Source: Dastarcus helophoroides
Lineage: Eukaryota > Arthropoda > Insecta > Coleoptera > Bothrideridae
Direction of reading: 5' to 3'
Assembly: GCA_028583605.1 (NCBI GenBank)
Contig: CM053325.1
Span: forward strand, 46,136,987 to 46,200,986
Length of the DNA stretch: 64,000 nucleotides
In this document: in pieces, positions 10,224 through 23,060 of the stretch
Position numbering within the stretch: the first letter of the stretch is position 1
Layout of the letters: each line of letters begins with the position of its first letter
Notes under the pieces: generated by a model
Databases searched by the model: none
Seen by the model: the letters and a program-made list of their open reading frames with translations, nothing else
Told to the model about the DNA's origin: nothing
Position numbers and translations under genes: made by a program

Positions 10224-13200
10224 CTACAACAAAGTTAACTGGTTACAATTGTACCGAATTGTCTAACTATTTAGATGTGATTAACAATTAAAGTTTTTTC
10301 AAAAAATTGCATTTTTAAATCACTATTTCTTGGAAGACTATCGTATTTATTGTTACAACATTTTTGAAAAATGTTTAATTATTTTATTAAAAACAAATCT
10401 AGTGTTCCTATAAAACAAGACAAAAATGATTAGGTAATATATTGTCCGTTATCATATTATACAACATTCATTCCCAGCACAAACAAGAAAAAAATACCGT
10501 TCAGTTCACAAAGTCAATTTGTACAGTTTCAATAAATGGTATTTAAAAAATTAACATTTTATTTCTTAAAAATATGCTCAGAATACTTTAATTTTTCAGC
10601 TTGAATTTGAAAATTATTTCATGTAATAAAGCACCATTCATTAGTGATGAATAATTAGGTGGGAACATAATAATCTAATATTTTTCTAGAATTACTGCAA
10701 ATATTTAATAAAAAGCTATCATAATTCGTCGGTGTATGTATATTAATCAACAAAACAATTCTTTACTTTACGAGTAACTTCTGAAGCATGTTGCTAACTA
10801 TCGAGGGGATCACGAAACATAGCTAGGTATAAGCGAGGATAAGACTTAGTACCACATACACATAGGTTTCTTTGGCCATTTGTCGAAAGAAGACTGTCAT
10901 CTTGAAGTTTGGGCCCTTAAAAGACATCCGATTGTTGACCCTCTTAACCAATTGAATAATATTAAGGATGCTGAATCTCTGAGATAAACTCAGAAATTCC
11001 CATATTACCATCAACTAACACTTCAAATCGATGGATAGGTTACAGGCAATGATCTGAGTAATGACCAATAAAAGACTTAAGTGGCCAGGTATATACATTT
11101 GCTTCGTTCTTTTCTTGACTCCATAATTTCTCAACTGGGGATAAAACTGAATTCTTTTCGTTATCGATAGTAATAAATGACAAAGACTTAGCAGTGAATA
11201 AAGATGAGCACCCATGATCAATTCTAAAATGCCAGCACAAAAATTCACACACTAAAACTCAAGTAAAGTGTTTGATTAAAAATTTTTCACTGGAAATCGG
11301 TACCATATCCAGCAATGATAGACGCTACTATTCGCAAGAATGGATAGGAATCAACTCAAAGGAAAACAAGACATCTCATCTACTATAATACTTGTCTTCA
11401 TGTAAAGGGGGCTAATTCTTTATGGGCATCAATCTTGTATCGACTTGCAGTGAACAAAACTAAACGATTTCCTAATCACCCTAAACTCCCTTGTGTGTAG
11501 GCTCCCATTACTGAAAAATCTTTCGATGACTGATCGTTAGTGCAGTAATTGACAAGCTTTTACAATTCCCTTGAACCCAAATTTTATGCAAGGATGATAT
11601 TATAGCACTTTTAGAACATTATCAGCAGATCATGGATAGCGGGCGGTCTATTGCTATTATATTCAAGAGCACCCAAAATTATTTCTTTTTAAAAGTGTAG
11701 AATAAAATATCTTAAAAAATTGCATTGGAATATTGCTACCATTAAATTCTGCTAAGAGTCTAGAATAAAAAGAAAAAATTAAACACGGAATCTGCTATCA
11801 TTCATGCTAACATTTTCATTCATGTGGAACATGTCCTGAATGCTAATAAATAATTATCACTTTCACTCTCTGATCCATATTCTGGCCTTGGTTAGCTGTG
11901 AACGGCGAAGTAATTGCAACTAAAGGAATAAAATTATATTGTTTAATACGTTTAGCTGTTAATGTAACGCTATTTAGACTCGACTTGCATTTAGATGTGA
12001 TTCGTAGGTAATGACTCACTTTTGCTTTTCTAATCACTGATCTACTTTTCGAAGAAGTCGTATCGTGTTAATGTATTAATTTAGCAAAATTCATATACTG
12101 GAGTCACCTTAAGGTCAGAAGCTTTAATTGTGTTATTTTTCTTTCGCAATCAAACCTTAGAAACCGTTTATAAATTACTATTGTTGAAACCTTGATTATG
12201 TCCAACTAAAAATCATCGAATTTTAAATATTTTCAGCTAATAATAGTTAATTAAATATTAAAAAAAATAATAAAAGCAACAATTTTTACCTAATTACCTA
12301 AGAGGACATCGATTGCAACATTAAATAAAAAAAATTATTAAAAAAGGTTAAAAAAATTGTCATACATACATCATACATGTTTGTGGTTGATTTTAATCAC
12401 TATATATCACTATCATTTTAGAAATAACTTAGTAAAGTGTTAAGATAACTATTGTGTATTTATATGTTATAGGAGCAAATTCATGCCCTCTCGACTTCAT
12501 CTTCGTATATTACATAATTGTGACCTCCGATTAAGAACTTTTATAAACGTCAACACTTATTGAGGTTACCTATACCGAGTGAACCATAAAACATAGTGCA
12601 TCTATGTATTCTAGATATTTAAATATTAAAAGCAGTCAATTGAACTCAACTTATCTCAATATTAAAATGTACCGCTTGCCCTTGGGAAAGATACATTTTT
12701 ACACATTGCTATGAAACGCGCAAACTAATTTTATTTTCCTAGACACTTTAAAGGATGTCACTACTTTCAGTACAACCAAAGAAAACCAAAGAAATTTTAA
12801 GATCCGCTTAAGCCACCCTCTAATAAATTTGTTTTGAATTGTTTTTAAAGTAGTGGTGCAATTCTGAAATGTGTTTTTTAGAAATACGTGTTCAGCATCT
12901 TCATTGTATTACTTTGACAAAAACTCCCTATTTGGCTTGGTTTCGCAAAAGAATGTTTTCTCAATTACCTACTGATAATAAATATTCTTTATTGATGCAG
13001 GTCTAGCAATAACAAAACACAAGAGAAGAGAAATTAACACTGAAAATTATTGAAAAACTTACTGTTTATAAATGCATAATTATCAGAAAACCCTTGGGAA
13101 ATATTAGATCACGTAATTTTCGTCAAAAAGTTAAAAAAATCAGTAAATGGTTTTGCGATCAGAGTCGAATCAATCTTTTTAGAGACAAATTTACATTTTT

Positions 13201-14407
13201 TTACCACAAAATACTAGAATTGGAAACTTAAAATATGCCACTGTACTGTGGTATTCATAGGAAGGCAACCTAGACGATGCTTGTAAGAAAAGAGAAAATT
13301 AATAAAACTTAATTTCAGAATGATAATGGCAAAAAATTTGAGACACATTTTACTTGTAGAGCACCTAAAAATGCTGACACTGAAGAAAATTCTGTAGGCT
13401 AGACTATGGCATCAAATTTATACAACATCGATTTCTTCCAATAATGAGTATAGACAGAGAAAAGCCTTTTTAGGAAACCTAGATGTAGTTTTAATGAAAC
13501 CAATTTGACAAAAATATGGTATTTAATATATAAACCTATTTGACTTCAATTTCCTATTTATCGTGCCAATTGGTAATTTTTTTGGTGCCATATCTTACCG
13601 GCTCTAGTGGTAAGTTATCACTGCTGCCATTCATGAGATTACTTTCTTTTTTTCAAAATTATGCAAAATGCGCAGTTTTTGCTAAAGTCCTGAAATAAAG
13701 TTAACACAGGTCTGCAAAAAATTACTTTTTCGCAGTTGCATGGAATTTTGTTATAAAATATTATGTTTTTCAGTGTGCTGAATTTAAATATTATTTTAAT
13801 TCCCCTTCATCACGTATATTGTGTTCAATTTAAGACACACCCTTTTTGAACATCATTTGTAGAGGGAAATAAATTTGGCACGTTATATGAATTCCAAGGT
13901 AACTTTTCCAAATTTTTAATTTTTTCATAGAAAAAACAGTTAAATATAAGGGAAAAAAAGATACGGATATATAAGATACGCATATTCAAGGTATTTGGAT
14001 TATATCACATAAGATAATATAGTTCTCTCTTGATTCTTGAAGAGCAAATGTAATAATTCTTTTGCTTCTTCAATTTCTCTAAAGGTTCCAAGGGTTCACG
14101 GCGATTCCAACATTTGGTGCGGTTCTTCAAAATGTGGGTCCTATTAACTCATCCGCAAGAAGTTTTAGCAGATCTGCTTTTTCTAAGACTGACTTATTTT
14201 TGTATAATTACTTGGTTCACAACATACACATTTACTTAACTTTTATCCACATTTTAAAAAAATATCGCTATGGATCATCGTTTCGTTCTTTGACTTTCAG
14301 AAGGCCGTTTATATAGATTTTTTCCAAAAAAAATTTTGATTATATTGGTGTCTTCCTGCTCGTATTCTTATTTCTTACTAAACTCTTCTATCTCCTCCCC
14401 CTCAGGT
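10224..14407. other. AT-rich DNA, possible intron of the His-rich gene
   Basis: No exon could be identified with confidence. On the minus strand, 10823-11252 and 11843-12037 hold several open frames with mixed composition, one with WHFRIDHG and KLWSQEKNEANVYTWP. They look like a broken coding remnant of unknown origin; I do not recognise a family. If the His-rich gene has upstream exons, its intron must cross this stretch. A minus-strand GTAAGT donor-like site lies near 13056-13061 but has no supporting coding sequence. Confidence 0.35.
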
Positions 14408-14689
14408 TTATCCTGTATAGTGTTTGCTTTCAAAATTTTTTCTCATGCTCGCTTGCTTCACAAATTCTGCATCGCGTTTCTTGACTTCACTGGTATCTCT
14501 TACATTAACACTGTTGTGGCCAAGAGGACATGCAAACAGATGTCTTGCGTTCTCTTTGGATACTTGCGTTATAATGAAATGAAGGTACATGAATACGCAA
14601 GCAGAGACAATTACAACTGAGTAGACGATCAGGAAATTAATATTTGGATCGGTCAGAGTGACCGCACAACGGTAGTTAAGGGTTAACAT
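14408..14689 (-). other. Coding-like fragment with one membrane segment, unidentified
   Basis: This 93-codon minus-strand frame has a strongly hydrophobic stretch (INFLIVYSVVIVSACVFMYL, residues ~17-36). A hydrophilic basic part follows, containing SVNVRDTSEVKKRDAEFVKQ. The second half looks more like real protein than neighbouring frames do. I do not recognise the family. It could be an exon, a pseudogene piece or chance; the plus-strand frame at 14336-14620 overlaps it and is less protein-like. Confidence 0.3.
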
Positions 14690-15189
14690 CGAGACCCTTA
14701 TAAAAGTCCAGAATGATTAATTATTTCAAACAACTTAAGCAGGTACCATTACCGGCAATATAATTATTAGAGAGCGGATTTTATGCAACTTGCATCCATG
14801 TATATTTTAAATATTTTTGAGATGCAGGCATATTTAAAATATCTTCGCCTATTTTGGCATATTTTTATTGGACTCATTTAAAAAAACATAAAAGATAACG
14901 TAATAGCCTAAAATTGAACCAAATACTAATGTTGAATTCAGAGGTAATGCATTTCAAAAAATTTCATTACAAAAAGCGATTCCCAACAATTTTAAAATAG
15001 CATAAGAACTGAATTATAATACAGAGTCAGGCAATTGAACTATAAACTAACTGCTATGTCTGCCAAACCGTTGACACTAGATGTCTCAAAATTTAAGTGA
15101 TGATACTCCCTTATATTGTTTATAATTGTACAAAATCACCGTTCGTGTTCTTTTTGAGAGAAAAAAGTTTTTAGTCCTGTCCGTAAAAG

Positions 15190-16110
15190 ACGATAGTTAG
15201 TGAGCTTCCATATTTGAACTTAATTAAATTTCATTTGCATCGGACCATAAAAAAATACAATGATACTGGCATAATTGCAAAACATTATGGTAGTGGTCGG
15301 ACAAGGACAGCAACATCTGCAGAAGTGTTCGAAAAGTTATGACTTAAAATTGGCTACTTATCTGAAAATTTCTCCAAATTATCTGAAAATATTAACGCGA
15401 AGCATGCAACGAATATTGCAAAATGAGCTCTGATTAAAGCTCCTGACGTCAACAAAATTACCCAATCCTTCACTGAAAAAAAAGACATAGGGGAACGAGC
15501 CAAGGAGTTACTTTGTTTGGCCGCAAGTGATGAGTTACCGAATTTTGTTTTCTTTGCCCAGGCTCCATTTTTAATGAATAACACATTAGCAAATAAAATT
15601 ACAAAGCTAACTTGCCAAAGAGGTCTTTTGAAAATTTACACCTCCAAATGGTCACTAGAAAGCAGAAGGTGCCAATGGTGATTGTTTGGACCGCCGTAAC
15701 CGTCGATGATCGTTCGTTCGTATTTTGGAACACAGCATCAAAATAAACGCAGGCATGTACCTTTTAACTGTTCTAGAGGTGTAGCATAGAAGTTTTGGGA
15801 GCACAAACATTTTGGGTGCAGACCGTGAACATTTTATCAAGATTCGACATTGTCATAAAACGTGCATCAACCAAAAATGGCTAAAAAACAACTTTCCACA
15901 CTTCATTTCTTTGACACATTGGTTGGCAAATTCTCCATATGCAAACTCGATGGACTTCTCTATTTGAAGTATTTTAAAGAGCAGGGCTGGTATTAAAACT
16001 TATTAAAGTGTGAATCGTTTCAACAAGTTCTTCACTCGAAATGGACAGTAATACCACAAAGCCACATTCGGGTATCATGCGATTCGTTTTTTGAAATTCT
16101 GAAAGCTATA
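15190..16110 (+). pseudogene. Mariner/Tc1-type transposase relic
   Basis: In shifting plus-strand frames the translation follows an IS630/mariner-type DDE transposase in the correct order. First comes the GSGRTRTA linker after a helix-turn-helix-like segment, then a KELLCLAAS-DELPNFVFFAQAPF block (catalytic LFSDE region with both acidic residues lost), and VTTRKQKVPMVIVWTAV at ~15650. A degraded second catalytic block (LSRFDIV, about 15830) follows, and finally HFISLTHWLANSPYANSMDF and HKATFGYHAIRFL near 15900-16095. Several frameshifts and stops make it clearly dead. Terminal repeats were not located, so the limits are approximate. Confidence 0.8.
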
Positions 16111-19100
16111 GTACTCCTTAAGGGCGATTCTATGTAAAACTGATAATGCATTATAAAAACTGCATCATTTGTAAATATTTTTTACTATGGTTCAGTAAAA
16201 CTCATGAAAAATTAAAAATTACGCAGCATTTTGATTAGTTGGCAGTTCAGTTGTGTCGCTTTGTAGATGATTTTTGACCAAATTTTAATTTATAAAAAAA
16301 AATTAAATGAATAACTAAAACATAATGCTATTAGAGTTCTAAACGTAAGTTGCTCTATTTATATTTATTTTTTTCGTATATTGTGCATATAGAAATTTTA
16401 TTTGGACAAATTGTTGATAATTACTACTTAACTATTTACCTTACAATTTTTACAACATAGACTGTCAGGTATAATTATACTATATAATATATCTGAAAAT
16501 AAATGAATGTTTCATTAGGCTGAGGTAAGTCGTTAAGAGGTAACAAAAAATGAAGCGTGTAATTTATATTTTTATATCATATCTGTTGGACAGATATCTA
16601 TAGCATTTATCTTTTTGTTTGATTGGAAAAATATATTGAAACCAGAATTAATGCTAATATTTGATTATTATTACTTTCTTTCTTCATCTAAGCGCCTTGA
16701 AAGACAATTAAAACTTTCTATTTGATTTCCGTTTTTATTTATCCCCAAAGATACCCGTCAACTGGTACAGAATATCATAGAAACCATTGAAGAGATCAAT
16801 ATGTATAATCTTAAAAATAATTACGTATTATTAATTCATTTTTAATGATATTGTAGTGATAGTTTGTTTTATTAATAATATTCTGCCTTATAAGCAGTCT
16901 AGATCTAAACTTAAAACCAGGTGCAGGGTTTACTAAGAACTAAAACGTCGTTAATATTTTCAATTCGGAGTGGGCCAGTACAGTACCCTGTTCAGCTTTC
17001 CTAGAGAAAAAAATTTCTTAAATAATTTTAAGACTGAAAATAAAACCTCTTCAATAATTAAGATGACCAAAAATATACAATTGTACTTTTGGACGCTTCA
17101 ATAATATACAAATTTACGTTTTACGAACAAATAGCTCTTCGATAATTTTGCTTAAAATAATAAATACCAGTCTATGCTTTTACTTTTGACAAATAAAAAA
17201 ACATATGCACAAAACATCAGCATTAGTTTACCTATTGTAAATTTTATGATTTTAACAAAGTTGCCTGATTGTGGTGGCACAAATATTTTTCATATGCATC
17301 TACATTCAACAAGTCTTTCTGCTAATTCTTGGATGACTTATTAGGTTACCAACCTTCTTTCCAACACTTTTTATGAAAATGGAGGATGTTAATTATTTGG
17401 AGTGCAAAACCATGATTCATATTTAATCTTCATCAATTTATCCAAACATAGCCCGTCGATGTTCTTTTACTATCAAAAACAAACTCCACCTTTTGTATTT
17501 AATAAATTTGGGAAAGTTGCAATCAACATTTTGTTTATTTGTTTTTTTAAATGGTAATAGTCATTCTTTTAATTCTGGGATTAATTGTATTATCAACCAT
17601 TTTGTCATAAATTTTTATGAAACTGGGGAATATTGTGGTGTGCCAAACTATTCCTCGGTTTTAAATCTGTAGCAATTTAAGATATTCAGACTTTTTCCTC
17701 GCGTCTCCATGCCTCACCTGAATGTACAAAACAAGATATGATGTGTAGGTAAAAATAAGAGCCTTTGGCAGCAAAAAAAACCATATGATCTTATAAGAAA
17801 ACTGGTATTTTTAAATCATAGATAGATATATTTTATTAATATTTATAACTCTAACTATTTAATAAGAAATACGACAAATAAATAGGTAGATTTTATAGTA
17901 TTTAGATAAAATCTTAGTTTTTTACCAGACCGTTTTCAATATACAGCATCTTCGCCGAATTAAAATTAGTAAATATCTTGTTTGGCCATTGTGCTCCCAA
18001 TTAATTCATGAATCACAAATTCCTATATAAATATTCCATCTAATCTGAAATTCTCATGGAAAGCTTCTAATAAAGCTGTGTTTTAAAAGTCTGACTGTTT
18101 ATTTATGAATGTATACTGTCACGGCTATAAATATTTGTGAATTTCTATGGCTTATGAAAAATTATTTTTTTTATCATTACTGCAGCTATATAAAACTTCT
18201 ACTTTGTTCGTTGAACCATATTTGTCAAGCTGTGAAGTTTTTTCCCATATTATGATATTATTTAACTTAGCAAACGAATTAAAGCTTGGCATGTACGAGG
18301 AATTACCTTAGCTATTCTTTTGAGATGTTTCCAAAGTATGTTATAGCAAAAAAGTATGTTAGTATTCGATGAAGCCGGCAAGTGATAAAATATAATCAAA
18401 TTCAGCATGATTATGTTATATATTATATTGACTTAATCGATGCTACTTAAGTATAATATACTAGGATCTTACCGCTGACCTGGTATAGCGTAACAACTCA
18501 TTACCAACAACATTGTTAAAGCGGTGTGGATGGCAGGAAACTAAAAAAGATTTAAAGAATATAGGTAGACAATATAGGTTCCATTCTATTTTATTTAGAT
18601 GTGTTTGAAAGAATATAGCTGTTTATTTGCTTAGATTTGGCCGAAATATATAAAAACTTAAAAAAGTTATTTAAAACATTCATGCTGTTAAGAACTTTAA
18701 ACATTTTGAGAAGACACTATTTATCAGTTGGAATTATATAAAACCTGAACTATTAAGTTGTTAATATTGAGGACGCCAATGTTAAGGTAACTATTAAATG
18801 AAAGCTTACTTACGGTTAGCAAGACCATTTTTGTTTTAAACCAGACGACACTTGTCTTTGGAGAAAACTGAGACTGATTGATCTCGATTTATGCCGAAGA
18901 AAGATAAAACTTAACTTCTATATATAATTTCACGGAGATTATAGTGGGGTTCATAAATACGAAGGCAAATAAACTAACTCTAATCCTTGAAATAGCCATT
19001 ACTTGCTTGTAATTTGGCTTGATAATTGTACTTAATAATTTTTTATTGCACTTAAGAAAGTTTTATAATTGCCCATGTAATTCTTAGCTAAATGCAGTTA

Positions 19101-19305
19101 AAAAGCTTCCATCTTTACTTTTAATCTCAAAGACATTGAATTTGCACTCGCGGAGTCAAGTTTAAGGTTGAAAGCGAAAGTACGTGCACAGAAATTATTT
19201 ACCAAGAATTACGGGCAAGTGCTTATAAGACGGTATAAATGGATAATTAAAAATAACCATATTATTGACAGCAATAAACAAAGGTAAGTTTTGTGACAGC
19301 AGTTC
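16111..19305. other. AT-rich intergenic DNA
   Basis: About 3.2 kb with no open frame of 60 codons or more in any frame and no recognisable gene or element. It may hold very old repeats that I cannot see. Confidence 0.5.
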
Positions 19306-19308
19306 TTA

Positions 19309-19928
19309 GGGTGCGTTTAGATTAGAGACTTATTTCATGATAGAAATCTCAGATATCTGAGATTAAATTTCTTTGCCAGTATACACTATGACACAAATGT
19401 AGCTGAATAAAATTACTGACACTTCTTGCTGAGATAATGTCGACATAAAATGTCTTTTCATGATTAATTATTTGAAAAGGTCAGAAAGAAACATTTTATT
19501 CCGAACATTTCTCTCTGATATAATAATATATCAAGTGTAAACCGTCCTAGGAGAAGCTATCTGAGACTAATCACATAGGTGAGCTAAATTACTCGACACA
19601 AAATGTCGAGACAAATTTCAGCCAGTGTCATATATCTCAGAAGTTGTAGTCGGCCACTTTCTCTCGAGATATTTCATGGGATAAACTATTGTATATCACT
19701 CATAATATTGAGATACCATTCCATATAAGTTATTTTCAAATTTAATTAGACAAAACCTTTTAATCATTTAAAGCAGCAAAAATGTTTTATGTCGAGAATT
19801 TATCTCAACAAGAAGTGTCAGCACTTTTATTCAGCTACATTTGTATCATGCTGTAAACGTGCAAGGAAATTTGGTCTCAGATACCTGAAATTTCTATCAT
19901 GAAATAAATCTCTAATCTAAACGCACCC
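19309..19928. mobile_element. Harbinger-like MITE with TTA target duplication
   Basis: This 620-bp unit has long inverted ends. Left GGGTGCGTTTAGATTAGAG (19309) is mirrored exactly by the right end at 19928, and similarity continues inwards for about 165 bp (TTTCATGATAGAAAT, CAAATGTAGCTGAATAAAA, GACACTTCTTG). TTA lies on both sides (19306-19308 and 19929-19931). A 3-bp TWA duplication with G-rich termini fits PIF/Harbinger MITEs. No transposase is encoded, so movement would have needed a partner element. Confidence 0.85.
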
Positions 19929-19931
19929 TTA

Positions 19932-21665
19932 GGCATCAATTTATACTCCTATGGTTTTGGAAAAGTTTCATAAGGGTGGATATAGACCGACAACATTAAC
20001 GTATACTATAACATTGTAACTTTTAACGTATCCTCGAAGTAAGATTCAGAATTGTTTCTTTACACGACAACGCTCCAGGTGAGTATCCGCCCCAGGACGA
20101 TCCTAAGAACAAAAGCCTTTATGTTTCTTTCTTTATGCTAAAAGTATAATTTTTTGAGTAAACTTTTTTCTTTAGTGTAAATTAAATTTAAAAGGGGTAG
20201 GGTATAATATTCTAAAGCTTCTATAAGTTCTAAATAATAAAGATTTCCTTTGGAAGAAAGCTACATTACTCGGAGACACAATTTTAAAATTATTTGTTAC
20301 AGTACCCTGAAATTATTGGCAAAGCAGCTGTAGATTTATACATATTTAAATTTGACCCAAAACTTTGATTAGAATATCTTGAAAAGGTGAGTTTTTGAGG
20401 TATTTTGAAGAAACCATCAAAACTGATTCAAATTTCTTGTTAAAGAAAGGGTATAATGTTTTTAAAAGCATCAAAGTAAAATTTTTACTTTTTTTCGAGC
20501 ACATTTAATAGTTATTTCTAAATAACGTTGATCAGATATAATCAATGTACCCAGAAAAAATGTTTTGTTTCAACACATTTTCGGTAAATTTGTTTCAAAT
20601 TTCGATATAAATTAATTCATGCAGCTTCGAAATTACTGTTCAAAGCAGCATTTTCTTAACTTTAGCTTTGAATTTACACTAACGTCTTTTGAATCTTCCT
20701 TAACCTCCCCAAAGTTTCGTTATATGAAACTGTTTCACGTATTTGTAATATCTTGTATTGATGAAGCGCAAACTCAGGTGAAATTAAGACTAATGAACAG
20801 ATACAAGCACACAGTGCGGCTGTAATCTGTACTTCAGATACTGTTACTAAAAATAAATCGATCCTAGTTGCTGAAAAACTTAAGTTTGTATGGAGACTGC
20901 AATAGGTGATTAAGCGAGTAACTCAAAAATTTATCTCACTACATAGTCTTTGGTTCAAACAAGGCAATTAAAATCACCAAAATGATCGAATTTGGTGCAA
21001 ATTTTAATAGCTAAAGAAGCAGGAAATTTAAATTATGAATATATCGGGTGATCCAAAAGATTGTCTAAGTTTGTTATAGCACAAACTTTATTTTCTAAAT
21101 AAACGCCATATATATTATTGTATATTTTCTGCTTTTTAAACAATTTAAACACTACAGTGATACTGGGGTCTATACAGCGCCGCTTCAGGAAACTTGACCA
21201 GTTTCCAAGAGAATAAGGGAGTATGCCTGTTGAACGCATTATCTATATTTTAATATGTACAATATAATTTCATAGTAGAGAACAATTGCAAATTCGTTTA
21301 TTATTTATTTTAATACTTAAATTTTGATAGCGATATCTCAAATGAATTAAAATTAAATGTTCAAGTTATCTCAAGAAATTCAAGTGGCACATCCTATCTA
21401 TTTTCTTTTATTTTCAAAAACCATTTTGTTTACCTAAATATATTACTTATTAGTTACGTACATCGAGATAATAGCAAATAATTGATTTTTTGCCCAGTAA
21501 AATTAAAACTGGCTAGCCCCTGGAGAATAAAGAATTTGTTGGGTTGCTTTTCTTAAAAATATTAATTTAAAAGTATAAGTAACTAAGAAACTTAGTTACT
21601 AATTCTTGAGTTTCTTAGGTATTGTGATGATCGGCATATGTTGCGTGTGTAAAACTATTCAAATT
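19932..21665. other. AT-rich intergenic DNA
   Basis: No gene is supported. A short GGTGATCCAAAAGATTGTC near 21048 resembles a mariner terminus, but no partner end or transposase was found. The frames at 20619-20825 (plus) and 21033-21239 (minus) are not recognisable proteins. Confidence 0.4.
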
Positions 21666-21669
21666 CTAA

Positions 21670-22413
21670 ATTTGGCCCACCTTTAAAACTTTTCGAAGAA
21701 TAATTTAGCTTTGATTTTCGGACCCAAGTTTTCTACGTTGTGTTTAAAATTATTTTATTCCAATAAATTGTAACACAAGTTCATCGAGTCGACAGGAAAA
21801 TGTTATAAAATTCAAACAACAATTGACCTTAACATTTTATTACAATATATCAACAAATAATTCGACAAAATTTCAAGTCAGTGGTTTTTAAGTGTTCTTA
21901 AACATAATACAACAAAATAAAAGTCAATCCGTTTGTTTCAACTTGTTTAAATTTGCTGGACACAAATCTGAGAAAAATATTTATTTAGAAAATTAGAAGA
22001 ATTCATTAGGCACAAATAATCTGGCATTCTTTGTTTCGTATATTGTTCGTTGGTTATTAATTTTGCCAAAATTTATCTTAACTCTAATAACCGCAAGGCT
22101 TTTCCCCAGCTTAGCCATTTTGTTTGTACTTAAAAGTTTTCAAACCAAATGAAGTTAACTTTGCACCTGATTATCGATGAGTGTTCGCTGGTTAGTTTGT
22201 ACACAGAGCTTCTCAAACTATTTTCAGTGGATGTTTTTATTCCCCAATTTGTGTGTGTTTTGTCGCTTTTCCAATTCTAGCATACATCACATAGCATACA
22301 ATTTTCTGTGTTAAAAGCGCTGAGCTAACAATATCCAAAGGATAATGCTACGAGAAAATGGAGCTCAAGCTTGGAAATGAAGTTGTGATTTATCGTAATA
22401 AATCAGTCTTTCA

Positions 22414-22459
<46 letters not shown>

Positions 22460-23060
22460 TTTCACTTTGCATTTGTTAACTTGTTCCTTTGTTTCATTTT
22501 CTGCTTTTCTCATATCAATACTCAAACTCGAACCAGTGTCAGAAAATAGACTAGAAACATTGTTCTTCGTAAAAAAACTTTCTGAGCAGAATTTTTTTTT
22601 CTAGCACTACATCTACTTATAAGGATCTGCAGTTCTAATAAAAAAGACGTTTTCTAACTTAGAAAGTGGCTAAGCTTGACTTGGCACAAAAAAAAACATT
22701 TAAATCAAAGTTAGAAACTGGCAAGAATTTCTCATTTCTACTACCAAAACATTTCCATAACGAAGAGCTAATGCTGATGCTGATACTACTTGTCCACCTA
22801 TGTTAGTAAATTTATGTTGACAGTAAATCTAGGCATACGGCTATAGATTAGTAATATTGCAAAAAGCTTCCCGACAGCAACGCGTGGCGTTGTAATTCTC
22901 TGTATCCTGATCAGGGGCCCATTTTTATTCCGGACCATATAACCGATAAGAGGACATACACATAAGGCAGACCAGGCAAATACGCCAAAACAGAGGCCAA
23001 GGGAGAGTTATACTATGCTTCCAGCATGTTCAGGCGTACGATCCCGAGGAGACATGCCTA
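21670..23060. repeat. 1.35-kb dispersed repeat, copy 1
   Basis: This stretch is collinear in direct orientation with 48610-49975. Shared blocks include TTTCGAAGAATAATTTAG at the start, GATTTTCGGACCCAA, CTACGTTGTGTTTAAA, AAATTTGCTGGACACA, GAGAAAATGGAGCTCAAGC, AAAGTGGCT and GGCGTACG near the end. Divergence looks like roughly 10-20% by eye. A 16-codon frame starting MELKLGNEVVIYRNKS (22358) is intact in both copies. No reverse transcriptase or transposase is seen; it could be a solo LTR or another non-autonomous element. Termini are not sharply defined. Confidence 0.75.
22416..22460. repeat. (CT)n microsatellite
   Basis: About 45 bp of CT dinucleotides with one TG interruption, lying inside repeat copy 1. 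The equivalent place in copy 2 (49380-49410) is only mildly CT-rich, so the expansion happened after the copies separated. Confidence 0.9.

Noticed and set aside
9833..10291. Plus-strand 152-codon frame rich in Val/Phe
   Set aside because: It is the antisense of the His/Asp/Glu-rich minus-strand exon; GTCGTCGTC-type runs are complements of GAC/GAA codons.
22358..22549. 63-codon frame MELKLGNEV... as a gene
   Set aside because: Only its first 16 codons are shared with the other repeat copy; the rest is the (CT)n microsatellite.
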